17,873 nt of DNA from Thermoguttaceae bacterium. GTDB lineage: Bacteria; Planctomycetota; Planctomycetia; Pirellulales; Thermoguttaceae. Below the pieces are notes generated by a model. The model saw only the letters and a list, made by a program, of their open reading frames with translations, was not told the origin of the DNA and searched no databases. Shown here in pieces: positions 1 to 6,918 of the stretch; the first letter of the stretch is position 1; each line of letters starts with the position of its first letter. The stretch covers positions 1 through 17,873 of the forward strand of contig JAFTCU010000238.1 in the NCBI GenBank assembly GCA_017454585.1, written 5' to 3'. Both the position numbers and the translations under genes were made by a program.

Positions 1-247
1 ACACTTCGTCGCAAGCGCGGATGATGCCTTCCAGAATGCGCGTGTCGGAATAGTCACGGGCGCCGCGGGAAATCTGGATGATGAACGGAGCGGCCTTCGT
101 GTTGTCAACCGGGTCCGAGTTCTTGCCGGATTTGCCCAGGTTGCCGCGGAAAAGACCAACGGCCTGTTCCATATTGTTGATGTTGTAAGCACCGATGGCG
201 TATTTGCCGTAAGCCTGTTTGAACAGTTCGGTAGTGGTAACGATCAT
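1..247 (-). CDS. fba: Class II fructose-bisphosphate aldolase, N-terminal part (cut by window edge)
   Basis: Only the first 82 codons are present; the gene runs off the left edge. The protein starts MIVTTTELFKQAYGKYAIGA and continues with YNINNMEQ, the counterpart of the A-F/Y-N-V/I-N-N motif near the N-terminus of class II (zinc-dependent) aldolases, which cleave fructose 1,6-bisphosphate to dihydroxyacetone phosphate and glyceraldehyde 3-phosphate in the cytoplasm. A lysine/asparagine-rich stretch (about residues 36-52) precedes the PFIIQISRGARDY strand, where compact family members are shorter. The ATG at 247 is chosen because a strong AAGGGAGG ribosome binding site (253-260) lies 5 nt upstream. 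It sits 64 bp downstream of the beta-helix gene on the same strand, but a functional link is not evident. The zinc-binding and catalytic residues lie outside the window, so related class II aldolases such as tagatose-bisphosphate aldolase cannot be excluded. Confidence 0.85.
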   Translation of the reverse strand, partial: MIVTTTELFKQAYGKYAIGAYNINNMEQAVGLFRGNLGKSGKNSDPVDNTKAAPFIIQISRGARDYSDTRILEGIIRACDEV

Positions 248-311
248 GGAAACCTCCCTTTAGGTTGAAAAGTAGGAAAAAAGGTTTAAATCAAATGAAT
301 CCTTGTATTGT

Positions 312-2960
312 TTACTGCGCCGCCTGTTTTTTCAGCTCGATCCGCACGTTATCGAGGTCGATCGTCGTCGTGTTATGACCCAGGGCCGCGAAGACCAGGC
401 AGTCAAATTCCTTCCACGCCGGATTGCGGATCGGCCGGACGAACGTCCGCGTTTCGCCCCCCTTCGGCGTGATTTTTACCGTGTACGGCTCGCCGTCGGC
501 CGGGAAGTTCGGGACCAAAAGCTCGACGTGGACCCAGTCCGTCGCCGGAACCTGGAAGGTCTCGTCGTGGAAGTAAACCCCATCAGGCCGGACCCGAAGC
601 GTAGCGGCAATTCGGTACTGCGCGCCTTTGTCACGGACTTCCGCCATCAGGTCGGCCCCTTCCGCGACGCGCACGTCGAACGAAACGTAAACCATTCCGG
701 GGTCCGTGTAGTTTGTATTGTACTGCCAGAACGGATCGAACTCGTACTGCTGGTCCGGTGTGTCATAGATCCTGAGGAAGTGATTCCCGTTTTCCTCCAG
801 GATTTTGAGCGAGCCGGGATTTCCGTGCGGTGAGGCCTGACGAACCAGGTTTCTGCGCGGCGTCTCGAAATCGTCCATGAGCGCAAACGGCGGGAGCGCC
901 GGCGCGTCCGGAGCGAAGACCACCTCCGGCCAAACCCAGTTCTGCGCCTCTTTCACCCACGCGGGATCGTCCTTCAAAACGCCAGCCTGCGTGAAGTCAA
1001 ACGGCTTGAAACCGATTTTCTCCAAAACCGGCTTCGATGCGTCCGTAAAGCGGAAATCGAAGTTTTTCGCGTCCTGGAAACACGGGTCAGCGATCACGCT
1101 GTGCTGGTCCTTCCCGAGCTTCTGCCACTCCTCGAAGGAAAGCTCCTGGAAGTCGATCGCGTGGTCACCGCCGTAGTTCCAGTAAATGTTCCGGTCCTCA
1201 TTGGAGTACGGGTTTTTCCACTGCCCGTGCAGGAGCGTCTGGCCGGCGGAGGAGTCGTACACGATGATGTTCTGCTCCAGCGTGAACGACGTGTGCTCTT
1301 CCGGGCGGGAGCGCTGCAGCTGATTCTCGAGGCTGAAGGCGAAAATGTTGTTCCGCAGCAAATTGTTCTCGCCGTAATGCTGGTGGAAGTTCCCGGTGTG
1401 CGTCTGGTACACCAGATTGTTCTCCATCAGGATGTCGGAGGACCCCTCGTCCGTATAAAGGCCCATGCCACCGCGGCCGTACCGATTGTACGAGTACACG
1501 TCGTGGATCACGTTATTCGAAACGGTCGTCCCCGGTGAGATACCAAGGGAATAAACCCCGCCCATATCGGAAAGGACGCCCTGACCGATGTGGTGAATGT
1601 GGTTGAATTCGATGTGATTTTCAACGGCGACTGACTTGGAGTAGCCCCAGATCCAGCCGAGCGAAACGCCCGTGTAGTACCCGTCCGAAATGTCGTTATG
1701 CAGGACGGAATTTTTGGGCGCGTGGCCGATCCAGACGCCGATCCCGCCGAGGTCGATCTGGCCGTAATGCCGAACGATGCAGTTCTGGACGAGGTTCCCG
1801 GAGGAAAGGTTTTCCGGGGCCAGATCCGTTCCGTGGCCGGGGCCGATGCGCACACCGCCCGCGCCGAGGTCTTCCATCAGCGTTTTCTCCACGCGGCAGT
1901 TCGTGCAGCCCACGTGGAAGTGGAAGGCGTACCCGCCGATGTGTGTCACTTTGCAGCCCGTGAATTCCAGCCCGTCGGCGTAGTTCGCCAGAATGGACGC
2001 GGGTGAGCTGATGGCCGACTGACCGACCGATAGGCCTTTTTCCGGAAGGTTCCAGACGTCACACGTGAACGTGATGTTCCGGAACTTGATGTTTTTGACG
2101 CGGGAGTCCTGCGTGCCGTTGAATTTCAGGAAACCGGACTCCTCGAACGGCTTCGGCCCCATTGGGGCGAGGAAACGGACGTTTTCCGGTGTTTCGCCTT
2201 CGCGGGGAATGTAGATGCACGTCCCGTCACGCTTCAAAAGGAATTCGCCCGGCTCGTCCAGCGCGGACTCGATCCCCTCGACGTGGTAACGCTGATTCTT
2301 GCCCCACCAGCAAATGTCCCAGCACGCGGGACCGGTAAGCGTCACAAGGTTTTTGGCCGTGTCCACGCTTTCGACCCGGTGAAACGACGTTTCCCACGAG
2401 TGGTACAGAAGGATCTTCACGTCCCGCGGATTCGGCATTTTGGCGATCTCGGCGAAGATCGCACGGTCCGGTTCGCGGGGAGAAAACTGCGTTTTGGGGT
2501 TTTCCTCGCTGACTTCCTGAATGTACAGATAGCGGTCGCCGCCGGGAACGTCCGCGTTCGGTGTACGGGCGAGCTGGGCGCGCTGGCCCCCGACGAAAAG
2601 CGACTCAAACCAGAATTTCCCGTCCGCGACGTCCTGGATCTTCGTCACGAACCAGCCGTTCGGAGCGGCTTTCCAGCCGGTGATCTCGATCCCGCGGGTG
2701 AAAACAGGCGGCTGAGTTGGGTCTGCTGCCTCATAAACCGTGTTGGAATCGTCGGGAGTAAACTCGACCGGCTCCGCGAAAAAGTACTCGCCAGGAGCGA
2801 TTTTGACCACGGCGGTCTGACCGGGATTCTGAGAGTGCCAAGCACGTATCTCATCACGGACCTGAGCCAGAGACTGCCCCGGACGGAATTGAAATTCCTG
2901 TGCGCTCAGCGTGGACGCGAGGCAGAAGAAAAAAGCGAAAATGACGGCACCGTGTTTCAT
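312..2960 (-). CDS. Secreted right-handed parallel beta-helix protein, probable polysaccharide-active enzyme
   Basis: An 882-residue exported protein. Residues 1-20 are a classic signal peptide (MKHG, hydrophobic core, STLSAQ cleavage region). An N-terminal segment (about 25-275) resembles the leading domain of large beta-helix proteins. Residues about 280-570 are a right-handed parallel beta-helix with Asn/Gly/His-rich rungs such as NNVIHDV, ENNLVYQT and LLRNNIFAF. Residues about 695-880 look like a beta-sandwich, possibly carbohydrate-binding. The DMGGVYSLG, DEGSS and HQHYGENN motifs recall proteins often annotated as GH141-like (fucosidase/xylanase group), but I recognise this from memory only and the substrate is unknown. 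The ATG at 2960 is preferred over an in-frame TTG at 2966, because signal peptides start well at MKHG; no clear ribosome binding site is visible for either. A good promoter lies at 3004-3031. The divergent ROK kinase suggests shared sugar metabolism (inference). Confidence 0.85.
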   Translation of the reverse strand: MKHGAVIFAFFFCLASTLSAQEFQFRPGQSLAQVRDEIRAWHSQNPGQTAVVKIAPGEYFFAEPVEFTPDDSNTVYEAADPTQPPVFTRGIEITGWKAAPNGWFVTKIQDVADGKFWFESLFVGGQRAQLARTPNADVPGGDRYLYIQEVSEENPKTQFSPREPDRAIFAEIAKMPNPRDVKILLYHSWETSFHRVESVDTAKNLVTLTGPACWDICWWGKNQRYHVEGIESALDEPGEFLLKRDGTCIYIPREGETPENVRFLAPMGPKPFEESGFLKFNGTQDSRVKNIKFRNITFTCDVWNLPEKGLSVGQSAISSPASILANYADGLEFTGCKVTHIGGYAFHFHVGCTNCRVEKTLMEDLGAGGVRIGPGHGTDLAPENLSSGNLVQNCIVRHYGQIDLGGIGVWIGHAPKNSVLHNDISDGYYTGVSLGWIWGYSKSVAVENHIEFNHIHHIGQGVLSDMGGVYSLGISPGTTVSNNVIHDVYSYNRYGRGGMGLYTDEGSSDILMENNLVYQTHTGNFHQHYGENNLLRNNIFAFSLENQLQRSRPEEHTSFTLEQNIIVYDSSAGQTLLHGQWKNPYSNEDRNIYWNYGGDHAIDFQELSFEEWQKLGKDQHSVIADPCFQDAKNFDFRFTDASKPVLEKIGFKPFDFTQAGVLKDDPAWVKEAQNWVWPEVVFAPDAPALPPFALMDDFETPRRNLVRQASPHGNPGSLKILEENGNHFLRIYDTPDQQYEFDPFWQYNTNYTDPGMVYVSFDVRVAEGADLMAEVRDKGAQYRIAATLRVRPDGVYFHDETFQVPATDWVHVELLVPNFPADGEPYTVKITPKGGETRTFVRPIRNPAWKEFDCLVFAALGHNTTTIDLDNVRIELKKQAAQ

Positions 2961-3003
2961 TTGCAAATAATTAATTGGCGAGCGAGATGATAAATTCTAT
3001 ACC

Positions 3004-3031
3004 ATTATAGCCATTTTAAATTTTTTGTCAC
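3004..3031 (-). promoter_or_regulatory. Sigma70-type promoter of the beta-helix gene
   Basis: On the minus strand, GTGACA (3026-3031, 5 of 6 to TTGACA) and a perfect TATAAT (3004-3009) are separated by 16 nt. The predicted transcription start, near 2997, gives a leader of about 37 nt before the ATG at 2960. Confidence 0.7.
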
Positions 3032-3094
3032 GTGGGGGGGAGGAAAATTTTTCAACTTTTTTCAAATATTTTCCCTTTTTTCGCGTCGGGCCTC

Positions 3095-3122
3095 TTGTTT
3101 TCTCTGGAAGTTGTATTAAAAT
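3095..3122 (+). promoter_or_regulatory. Candidate promoter of the ROK kinase gene
   Basis: TTGTTT (3095-3100) and TAAAAT (3117-3122) are 16 nt apart, about 56 nt before the ATG. It is the best pair in the shared divergent region but weaker than the opposing promoter. An overlapping alternative using TATTAA is possible. Confidence 0.4.
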
Positions 3123-3178
3123 ACGAAGATAGTTTTCATTTGTTAAATATTAACCAAACGTTCACTGGAGTTTGACCC

Positions 3179-4213
3179 ATGAAATATTACCTTGGTATCG
3201 ATCTTGGCGGAACCAATACGAAAATCGGGATCCTTGACGAAAATGGGAACATCGTCGCGAAAGGCTCGGTCCCGACACACATTCAGGAGGGCCCGGAAGC
3301 CGCCTGTCAGCGCATTGCGGGAGGCGTTGATGAAGTTTTGGCTCAGGCCAACCTTACACGCGCCGACATTGCGAAGGCGGGGCTCGCCTCTGCCGGCCCG
3401 ATGGATATTCCGGGGCGGACGCTGCGCGAGACGGCCAATCTGGGGGAGAAATGGAAGTACTGCCCAATCGCCGACATGATGAGCGAAGCGTGCGGCATTT
3501 ACCTCGAATTCGCCAACGACGCGTCGGCCGCCGCTTTCGCGGAATACTGGGTCGGAAAGGGCAAAGACGCGAAGAAGCACACGGTCAACCAGCAGGGCGT
3601 CGTGACGCTCGACAAACCGATCACGAGCATGGTCCTCCTGACGCTCGGCACCGGCATCGGCTGCGGGATCATCATCAACAAAATGGTTTATGACGGCGAA
3701 CACTCGCAGGGGGGCGAGTACGGCCACGCGCTGATCGACACGACTCCGAACGCCCGGATTTGCGGCTGCGGCCGGCCCGGGCACTACGAAGCGTACGGGA
3801 GCGCCACGGCGGTAATTTCCCGCACGAAAGAGATCATCGACTCCGGCGTGAAAACCTCCCTGGCGGCCCGTCGGGCGGACCTCGACACGATTGGCGCCAA
3901 AGTCGTCGCGGAAGAAGCCCAGAACGGTGATGAAGTCGCCATGCAGATCATCCTCGACACGGCAAAGTACCTCGCCATCGGGATCGTGACCCTCATGCAT
4001 ACGATCGACCCGGACGCGATTTATCTCGGCGGAGCCATGACCTTTGGCGGGAATGAGTCGGAACTGGGACGCACGTTCATCAAGGCGATCCGCGACGAGA
4101 TCAAAGTCCGAGCCCTGCCGACGTGCTCGGCCACGACGATCGTCGATTTTGCGGCCCTCGGCGGTGACGCGGGCTTCATCGGCGCGGCGGGGATCGCCAG
4201 GGCGATGGAGTGA
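3179..4213 (+). CDS. ROK family sugar kinase (glucokinase-like)
   Basis: A 344-residue cytoplasmic kinase of the ROK (repressor, ORF, kinase) group, expected to phosphorylate glucose or a related hexose with ATP. Seen in the sequence: the phosphate-binding GIDLGGTNTKIG at 6-17, the catalytic region EFANDASAAA with N113/D114, a second phosphate motif LGTGIGCG at 156-163, the ExGH-type motif EYGH at 180-183, and the ROK zinc motif CGCGRPGHYEAY at 195-206. There is no N-terminal helix-turn-helix, so it is a kinase and not a ROK repressor. Odd points: the usual third zinc Cys is His202, and there is a polar insertion at about 127-147. The ATG at 3179 has GGAG about 10 nt upstream. It is transcribed away from the secreted beta-helix gene. 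Glucokinase is likeliest, but substrate specificity cannot be read from the sequence. Confidence 0.9.
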   Translation: MKYYLGIDLGGTNTKIGILDENGNIVAKGSVPTHIQEGPEAACQRIAGGVDEVLAQANLTRADIAKAGLASAGPMDIPGRTLRETANLGEKWKYCPIADMMSEACGIYLEFANDASAAAFAEYWVGKGKDAKKHTVNQQGVVTLDKPITSMVLLTLGTGIGCGIIINKMVYDGEHSQGGEYGHALIDTTPNARICGCGRPGHYEAYGSATAVISRTKEIIDSGVKTSLAARRADLDTIGAKVVAEEAQNGDEVAMQIILDTAKYLAIGIVTLMHTIDPDAIYLGGAMTFGGNESELGRTFIKAIRDEIKVRALPTCSATTIVDFAALGGDAGFIGAAGIARAME

Positions 4214-4217
4214 AATG

Positions 4218-4297
4218 ATGCGGAGATGACGTTTCCAGCGTCGTTGGAAAACAGCAATTAATTCAGACGACACTGGAAGCGCTGTCCCCGTAAGGGG
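4218..4297. repeat. Inverted pair of a 27-bp intergenic repeat; predicted long hairpin
   Basis: One repeat copy lies on the minus strand (4218-4244) and one on the plus strand (4267-4293), 22 bp apart. Relative to the tandem copies at 13980-14047, the minus copy matches 22 of 27 positions; the plus copy matches 21 of the first 26. As RNA the two arms can form 19 Watson-Crick and 4 G-U pairs out of 27. The 3' end adds a small CCCC-GUAA-GGGG hairpin (4286-4297) with a GNRA-type loop. It begins 4 bp after the ROK kinase stop, so it could act as a terminator or mRNA 3' end stabiliser, although no long T-run follows directly. Confidence 0.75.
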
Positions 4298-4444
4298 TCG
4301 TTCGCGTAAAGAGTTATCCCTGCAAATCTTAACTATCTTTTTTATTTTGCTCAAACTGATTTCTTCGCAAGTTGGTAATTTTCATCTTGAGACGTGCCCG
4401 ATAAAGAAAAAGGTACTTTTGACTTTTTTAAAGGAATCAGAATC

Positions 4445-4729
4445 ATGCGTAATATTTTTCGGGACGAGACAGGAAGCCTGACGCTGGAATGGATTTTTTT
4501 ATTTTCACTTCTCGTTCTGGGAATCGTTGGCGGTGTGGCCACTCTGCGTAACGCGATGATTCTGGAAGCAGGAGAGAGCGCTGGCGCGGCGGCCGGGTTG
4601 GACGACAGTTACACCGTTGCCCCGCCGCCGGCTTTGAGTCTGGATTCGCAGCCGAGCGCAACGATCAATGGTTTCGAATATGATACCGGTCCCAACAAAG
4701 TTAAATTTGGAGATTCTACAGGATTATAG
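4445..4729 (+). CDS. Flp-like type IVb pilin / TadE-like small prepilin
   Basis: A predicted 94-residue protein starting MRNIFRDETGSLTLEW, followed by a hydrophobic helix (about residues 15-35, WIFLFSLLVLGIVGGVATL). The G-S-L-T-L-E arrangement, a Gly followed by Glu at +5 and then a membrane helix, is the prepilin peptidase signature of type IVb Flp/Tad pilins and pseudopilins. The C-terminal part is short, with a Pro/Ala-rich stretch (PPPALSL). The ATG at 4445 is chosen over a longer GTG start at 4394 because AAAGGAA (4430-4436) is well placed and the pilin signal then lies at the N-terminus. No Tad assembly genes (CpaF ATPase, TadB/C, prepilin peptidase) are nearby, so it is an orphan here. 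Its stop is 12 bp from the convergent HU-type gene. The pilin assignment rests on one motif and the topology. Confidence 0.65.
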   Translation: MRNIFRDETGSLTLEWIFLFSLLVLGIVGGVATLRNAMILEAGESAGAAAGLDDSYTVAPPPALSLDSQPSATINGFEYDTGPNKVKFGDSTGL

Positions 4730-4741
4730 AAAACTCAGGCC

Positions 4742-5059
4742 CTAGTCCAAATTTCTTAATTCCCGACTTTGGAACTTGTCGTTTATGTGTTCGGTGGCCA
4801 GTTTTCCCGGTGTAAATGTGATCGCGTAATGGCGTTCGACCTGTACCCGTTCACCAGTTTTAGGGTTGGTCGCCAGGTGTGGTTTACGCTCTTTGACTTC
4901 GAAAATCCCAAAATTTCTCAACTCGATGCGCCCGTGTTCTGCCAGCGCCTCGAGAATCGTATCGAGGGTACACTGCACCATGGTGCCGGTAAACTGTTGG
5001 CTGCACTGCATTTTGTCGGAAATGGTCAGAACAAGTTCTTTTTTGGTAACTGTTTTCAT
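4742..5059 (-). CDS. HU/IHF family DNA-binding protein
   Basis: A 105-residue nucleoid protein of the HU/IHF fold. The N-terminal helices (MKTVTKKELVLTISDKM..., TLDTILEALAEHGRIELRNFG) form the dimerisation body. The sequence GIFEVKERKPHLATNPKTGE contains the beta-ribbon arm with the NPKTGE tip, whose proline intercalates into bent DNA in this family. PGKLATEHIN matches the family's last helix region. The C-terminus is extended by a short tail (NDKFQSRELRNLD). The ORF could start further upstream (5158), but that would overlap tsaB and add a non-homologous leader, so the ATG at 5059 with AAGAAG just upstream is used. It follows tsaB by 29 bp on the same strand and is probably co-transcribed. 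HU versus IHF subtype cannot be decided. Confidence 0.9.
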   Translation of the reverse strand: MKTVTKKELVLTISDKMQCSQQFTGTMVQCTLDTILEALAEHGRIELRNFGIFEVKERKPHLATNPKTGERVQVERHYAITFTPGKLATEHINDKFQSRELRNLD

Positions 5060-5088
5060 CTTCTTGAGTCCGTAATAATTCTTTGGTC

Positions 5089-5772
5089 TTACTTTTTCAT
5101 CATCATACGCCGTTCCTCCGCAGCCGCAGGACGGGAATAAATCGGCAGAAGGTTCCAAATATCATCGCGGCGGCCTGCCTGATAAAGCCGAAACCCCATT
5201 TTTCCCATCTGCGCAACACTCGGCGTCCAGAATTCCGCCGGAACGGTTGGAAGATTTTCTGGCAAAAAACGGGCCTTTTGCGCAAGTACGGGCCCGGAGA
5301 GAAAGGTTCCGTCCGGAACATTTTTGACCCAGTCTTCCAGATCAATCATGCGTGTTTCGTCCAGAGGAGCCATAAGGCCATCCATGCCGCGCTCATAAGT
5401 CCGGACTACGACCTCGCCCCGCTGGGCATCCAGGCCGATTGAAACCCGCGCAAATTCCTGGGGAACCGCCTCGGCAAGAATGTCCAGCGTGTTCAGCGCG
5501 ATAACGTCAGCGCCGACCGCCCAGGCGAAAATTTTGGCGAAAGTGATCCCGACCCGCAGCCCCGTAAAAGAGCCGGGCCCTTGTGACACGACGATCAACT
5601 GAACATCCGTGGGTTTCCAGCCCGTTTGAGCCAGAAGATCACGGACGGCCGGAGCGAGGTACTGCGCACTGCGCTGCTGGGGGGGAAGAGTCGTGGAGGC
5701 CAGAACGTTTTCGTCGTCCAGCAGAGCGGCGCTCGCGGACATTTCGATTGTTTCAAACGCTAAAATTTTCAT
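5089..5772 (-). CDS. tsaB: tRNA threonylcarbamoyladenosine biosynthesis protein TsaB
   Basis: A 227-residue member of the TsaB (YeaZ) family of the ASKHA fold. TsaB partners TsaD and TsaE to transfer threonylcarbamoyl to A37 of ANN-decoding tRNAs; it is an inactive paralogue of TsaD that scaffolds the complex. Seen: the N-terminal MKILAFETIEMSASAALLD (family form: ILaidTS...s.all), the LPPQQRSAQYLAPAV segment, and the hallmark VSQGPGSFTGLRVGITFAK at about residues 62-80. The length is typical. The C-terminus ends with a basic tail (RRMMMKK). No clear ribosome binding site precedes the ATG at 5772, and no convincing promoter was found in the AT-rich upstream region. It is first in a probable two-gene unit with the HU-type gene. 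tsaD and tsaE are not in this window. Confidence 0.93.
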   Translation of the reverse strand: MKILAFETIEMSASAALLDDENVLASTTLPPQQRSAQYLAPAVRDLLAQTGWKPTDVQLIVVSQGPGSFTGLRVGITFAKIFAWAVGADVIALNTLDILAEAVPQEFARVSIGLDAQRGEVVVRTYERGMDGLMAPLDETRMIDLEDWVKNVPDGTFLSGPVLAQKARFLPENLPTVPAEFWTPSVAQMGKMGFRLYQAGRRDDIWNLLPIYSRPAAAEERRMMMKK

Positions 5773-6086
5773 GATTCGGGGTCAGGTTCGTCAGAGAAGG
5801 GACGAAAATTTTTAAAAATTTTTTGAAAAAATGAAAAAATTTTTTCAGGGAAAAGGGCTTTTTAAGGTCAAAACGACTGTACTCAAGCAGTAAAAAAATG
5901 ATTTTTAACCGAAAAAATACGATTAAAACGCAATTTCGGCTGAATCTTTCTTAATAGCTTGACAAATTTTAAAATTTTTGCAAGGGGGGCCTCGACGAAA
6001 ATCGAATTTATGGGATAATAGAAAAGGTATTTTGTAATTTGATTTAATCGGGTTTGTGCCGAACTCCCAAAAGAAAGGGGTATAAC
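5773..6086. other. AT-rich divergent intergenic region with perfect A/T palindromes
   Basis: This 314-bp gap separates divergent tsaB and the metallophosphoesterase gene. It contains two perfect palindromes made of A and T tracts: 18 bp at 5805-5822 and TGAAAAAATTTTTTCA at 5832-5847. These would give intrinsically curved DNA. A candidate promoter for the rightward gene is at 5992-6019. I see no convincing gene here; the minus-strand ORF at 5883-6281 is low-complexity and overlaps the phosphoesterase. Confidence 0.6.
5992..6019 (+). promoter_or_regulatory. Candidate promoter of the metallophosphoesterase gene
   Basis: TCGACG (5992-5997, 4 of 6) and GATAAT (6014-6019, 5 of 6) are 16 nt apart, about 68 nt before the start codon. 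The CCTCGAC context recurs in the ilvD promoter at 16775-16781. Confidence 0.5.
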
Positions 6087-6851
6087 GTGAAACGGGCGAT
6101 TATTAGCGACATCCACGCCAATCTGGAGGCGCTGACGGTTGTGATGGATGATATTGAAAAACAGAATGTTGATGAAATTATATGTTTGGGTGATGTCATT
6201 GGGTACGGCGCCAACCCGCTGGAGTGTCTTGACATCGTTATGGAGAAATGCAAAGTTTGCCTTATTGGGAATCATGAACAAGGAGCGTTGTTTGATCCGG
6301 ACGGGTTCAACGGCAATGCCATGAAAGCCATTTTTTGGACCCGGGAACAGCTTTCAAAACCGTCAGAACGCCGTGACGAGCGGTGGGAGTTCCTGAATAT
6401 GAACCCACGCAGATACTTTGACGAGAACTGGAAGGCTCTATTTGTGCACGGCTCACCGAAAAATCCGCTAAACGAGTACATCTTCCCGGAAGATATTTAC
6501 AATCCCAAGAAGATGGAAATTCTTTTTAACCTCGTGACACACATTTCATTTCAGGGCCACACGCACGTTCCGGGAATCTTCACCCAGGACGGGCAATTTC
6601 TTATGCCGGAAGAGATGAATTTTGAGTTTGATTTTTTGCCGGAACACAAATATCTCGTGAATGTGGGTTCGGTTGGTCAGCCGCGTGATTCCATTAAGGA
6701 TTCATGTTACGTGACGGCGGAAGATTCCGATAATGGGATTCATCTGGTTTACCATCGTTTGGAGTATCCGGTTCAGGAAGCGGTGGATAAGATCATGCAA
6801 ACTCCCGAATTGGATAACTTTCTTGGTGAGCGCCTCCTTTTGGGACGGTAA
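6087..6851 (+). CDS. Calcineurin-like metallophosphoesterase
   Basis: A 254-residue cytoplasmic protein with the complete dinuclear metal site of the calcineurin-like phosphoesterase superfamily: D8-x-H10 (ISDIHAN), GD at 35-36 (CLGDVIGYG), GNHE at 61-64, H121 (FVHGSP) and GHTH at 157-160. The C-terminal VNVGSVGQPRDS segment is typical of the YfcE-like subgroup, several members of which act as phosphodiesterases or protein phosphatases; the substrate here is unknown. The GTG at 6087 is chosen because AAGAAAGGGG (6071-6080) lies 6 nt upstream and the conserved first strand begins right after it; a longer GTG start at 6054 adds a non-conserved MCRTPKRKGYN leader. It is followed by yidC 67 bp downstream on the same strand. 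In a planctomycete-like genome rich in Ser/Thr kinases a protein phosphatase role is conceivable, but this is speculation. Confidence 0.9.
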   Translation: MKRAIISDIHANLEALTVVMDDIEKQNVDEIICLGDVIGYGANPLECLDIVMEKCKVCLIGNHEQGALFDPDGFNGNAMKAIFWTREQLSKPSERRDERWEFLNMNPRRYFDENWKALFVHGSPKNPLNEYIFPEDIYNPKKMEILFNLVTHISFQGHTHVPGIFTQDGQFLMPEEMNFEFDFLPEHKYLVNVGSVGQPRDSIKDSCYVTAEDSDNGIHLVYHRLEYPVQEAVDKIMQTPELDNFLGERLLLGR

Positions 6852-6918
6852 ACCAATCATTTTGGACCTTCATTCATTTGGTGAAATACTCACTTTTCAT
6901 TTTCCATAATTAATCAAA

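Noticed and set aside
2283..2990. 235-residue plus-strand ORF opposite the beta-helix gene
   Set aside because: Shadow frame; the minus-strand product has a signal peptide and conserved beta-helix rungs through this region.
3143..4354. 403-residue ORF on the minus strand, antisense to the ROK kinase
   Set aside because: Arg/Asp/Val-rich composition typical of an antisense shadow of a GC-rich gene; the opposite strand has full ROK motifs.
4394..4444. GTG start extending the pilin-like protein by 17 residues
   Set aside because: The downstream ATG has AAAGGAA and gives the normal short leader before the pilin processing site.
4298..4444. Possible riboswitch upstream of the pilin-like gene
   Set aside because: No recognisable c-di-GMP or other aptamer core could be matched by eye; the region is mostly AT-rich without a clear multi-stem fold.
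5959..5964. Perfect TTGACA upstream of the phosphoesterase
   Set aside because: The position 16-18 nt downstream is G-rich (AAGGGG), with no -10 element.
5883..6281. 132-residue minus-strand ORF in the tsaB-phosphoesterase gap
   Set aside because: Low-complexity Phe/Asn/Lys composition, overlaps the conserved N-terminus of the phosphoesterase, no ribosome binding site or domain.
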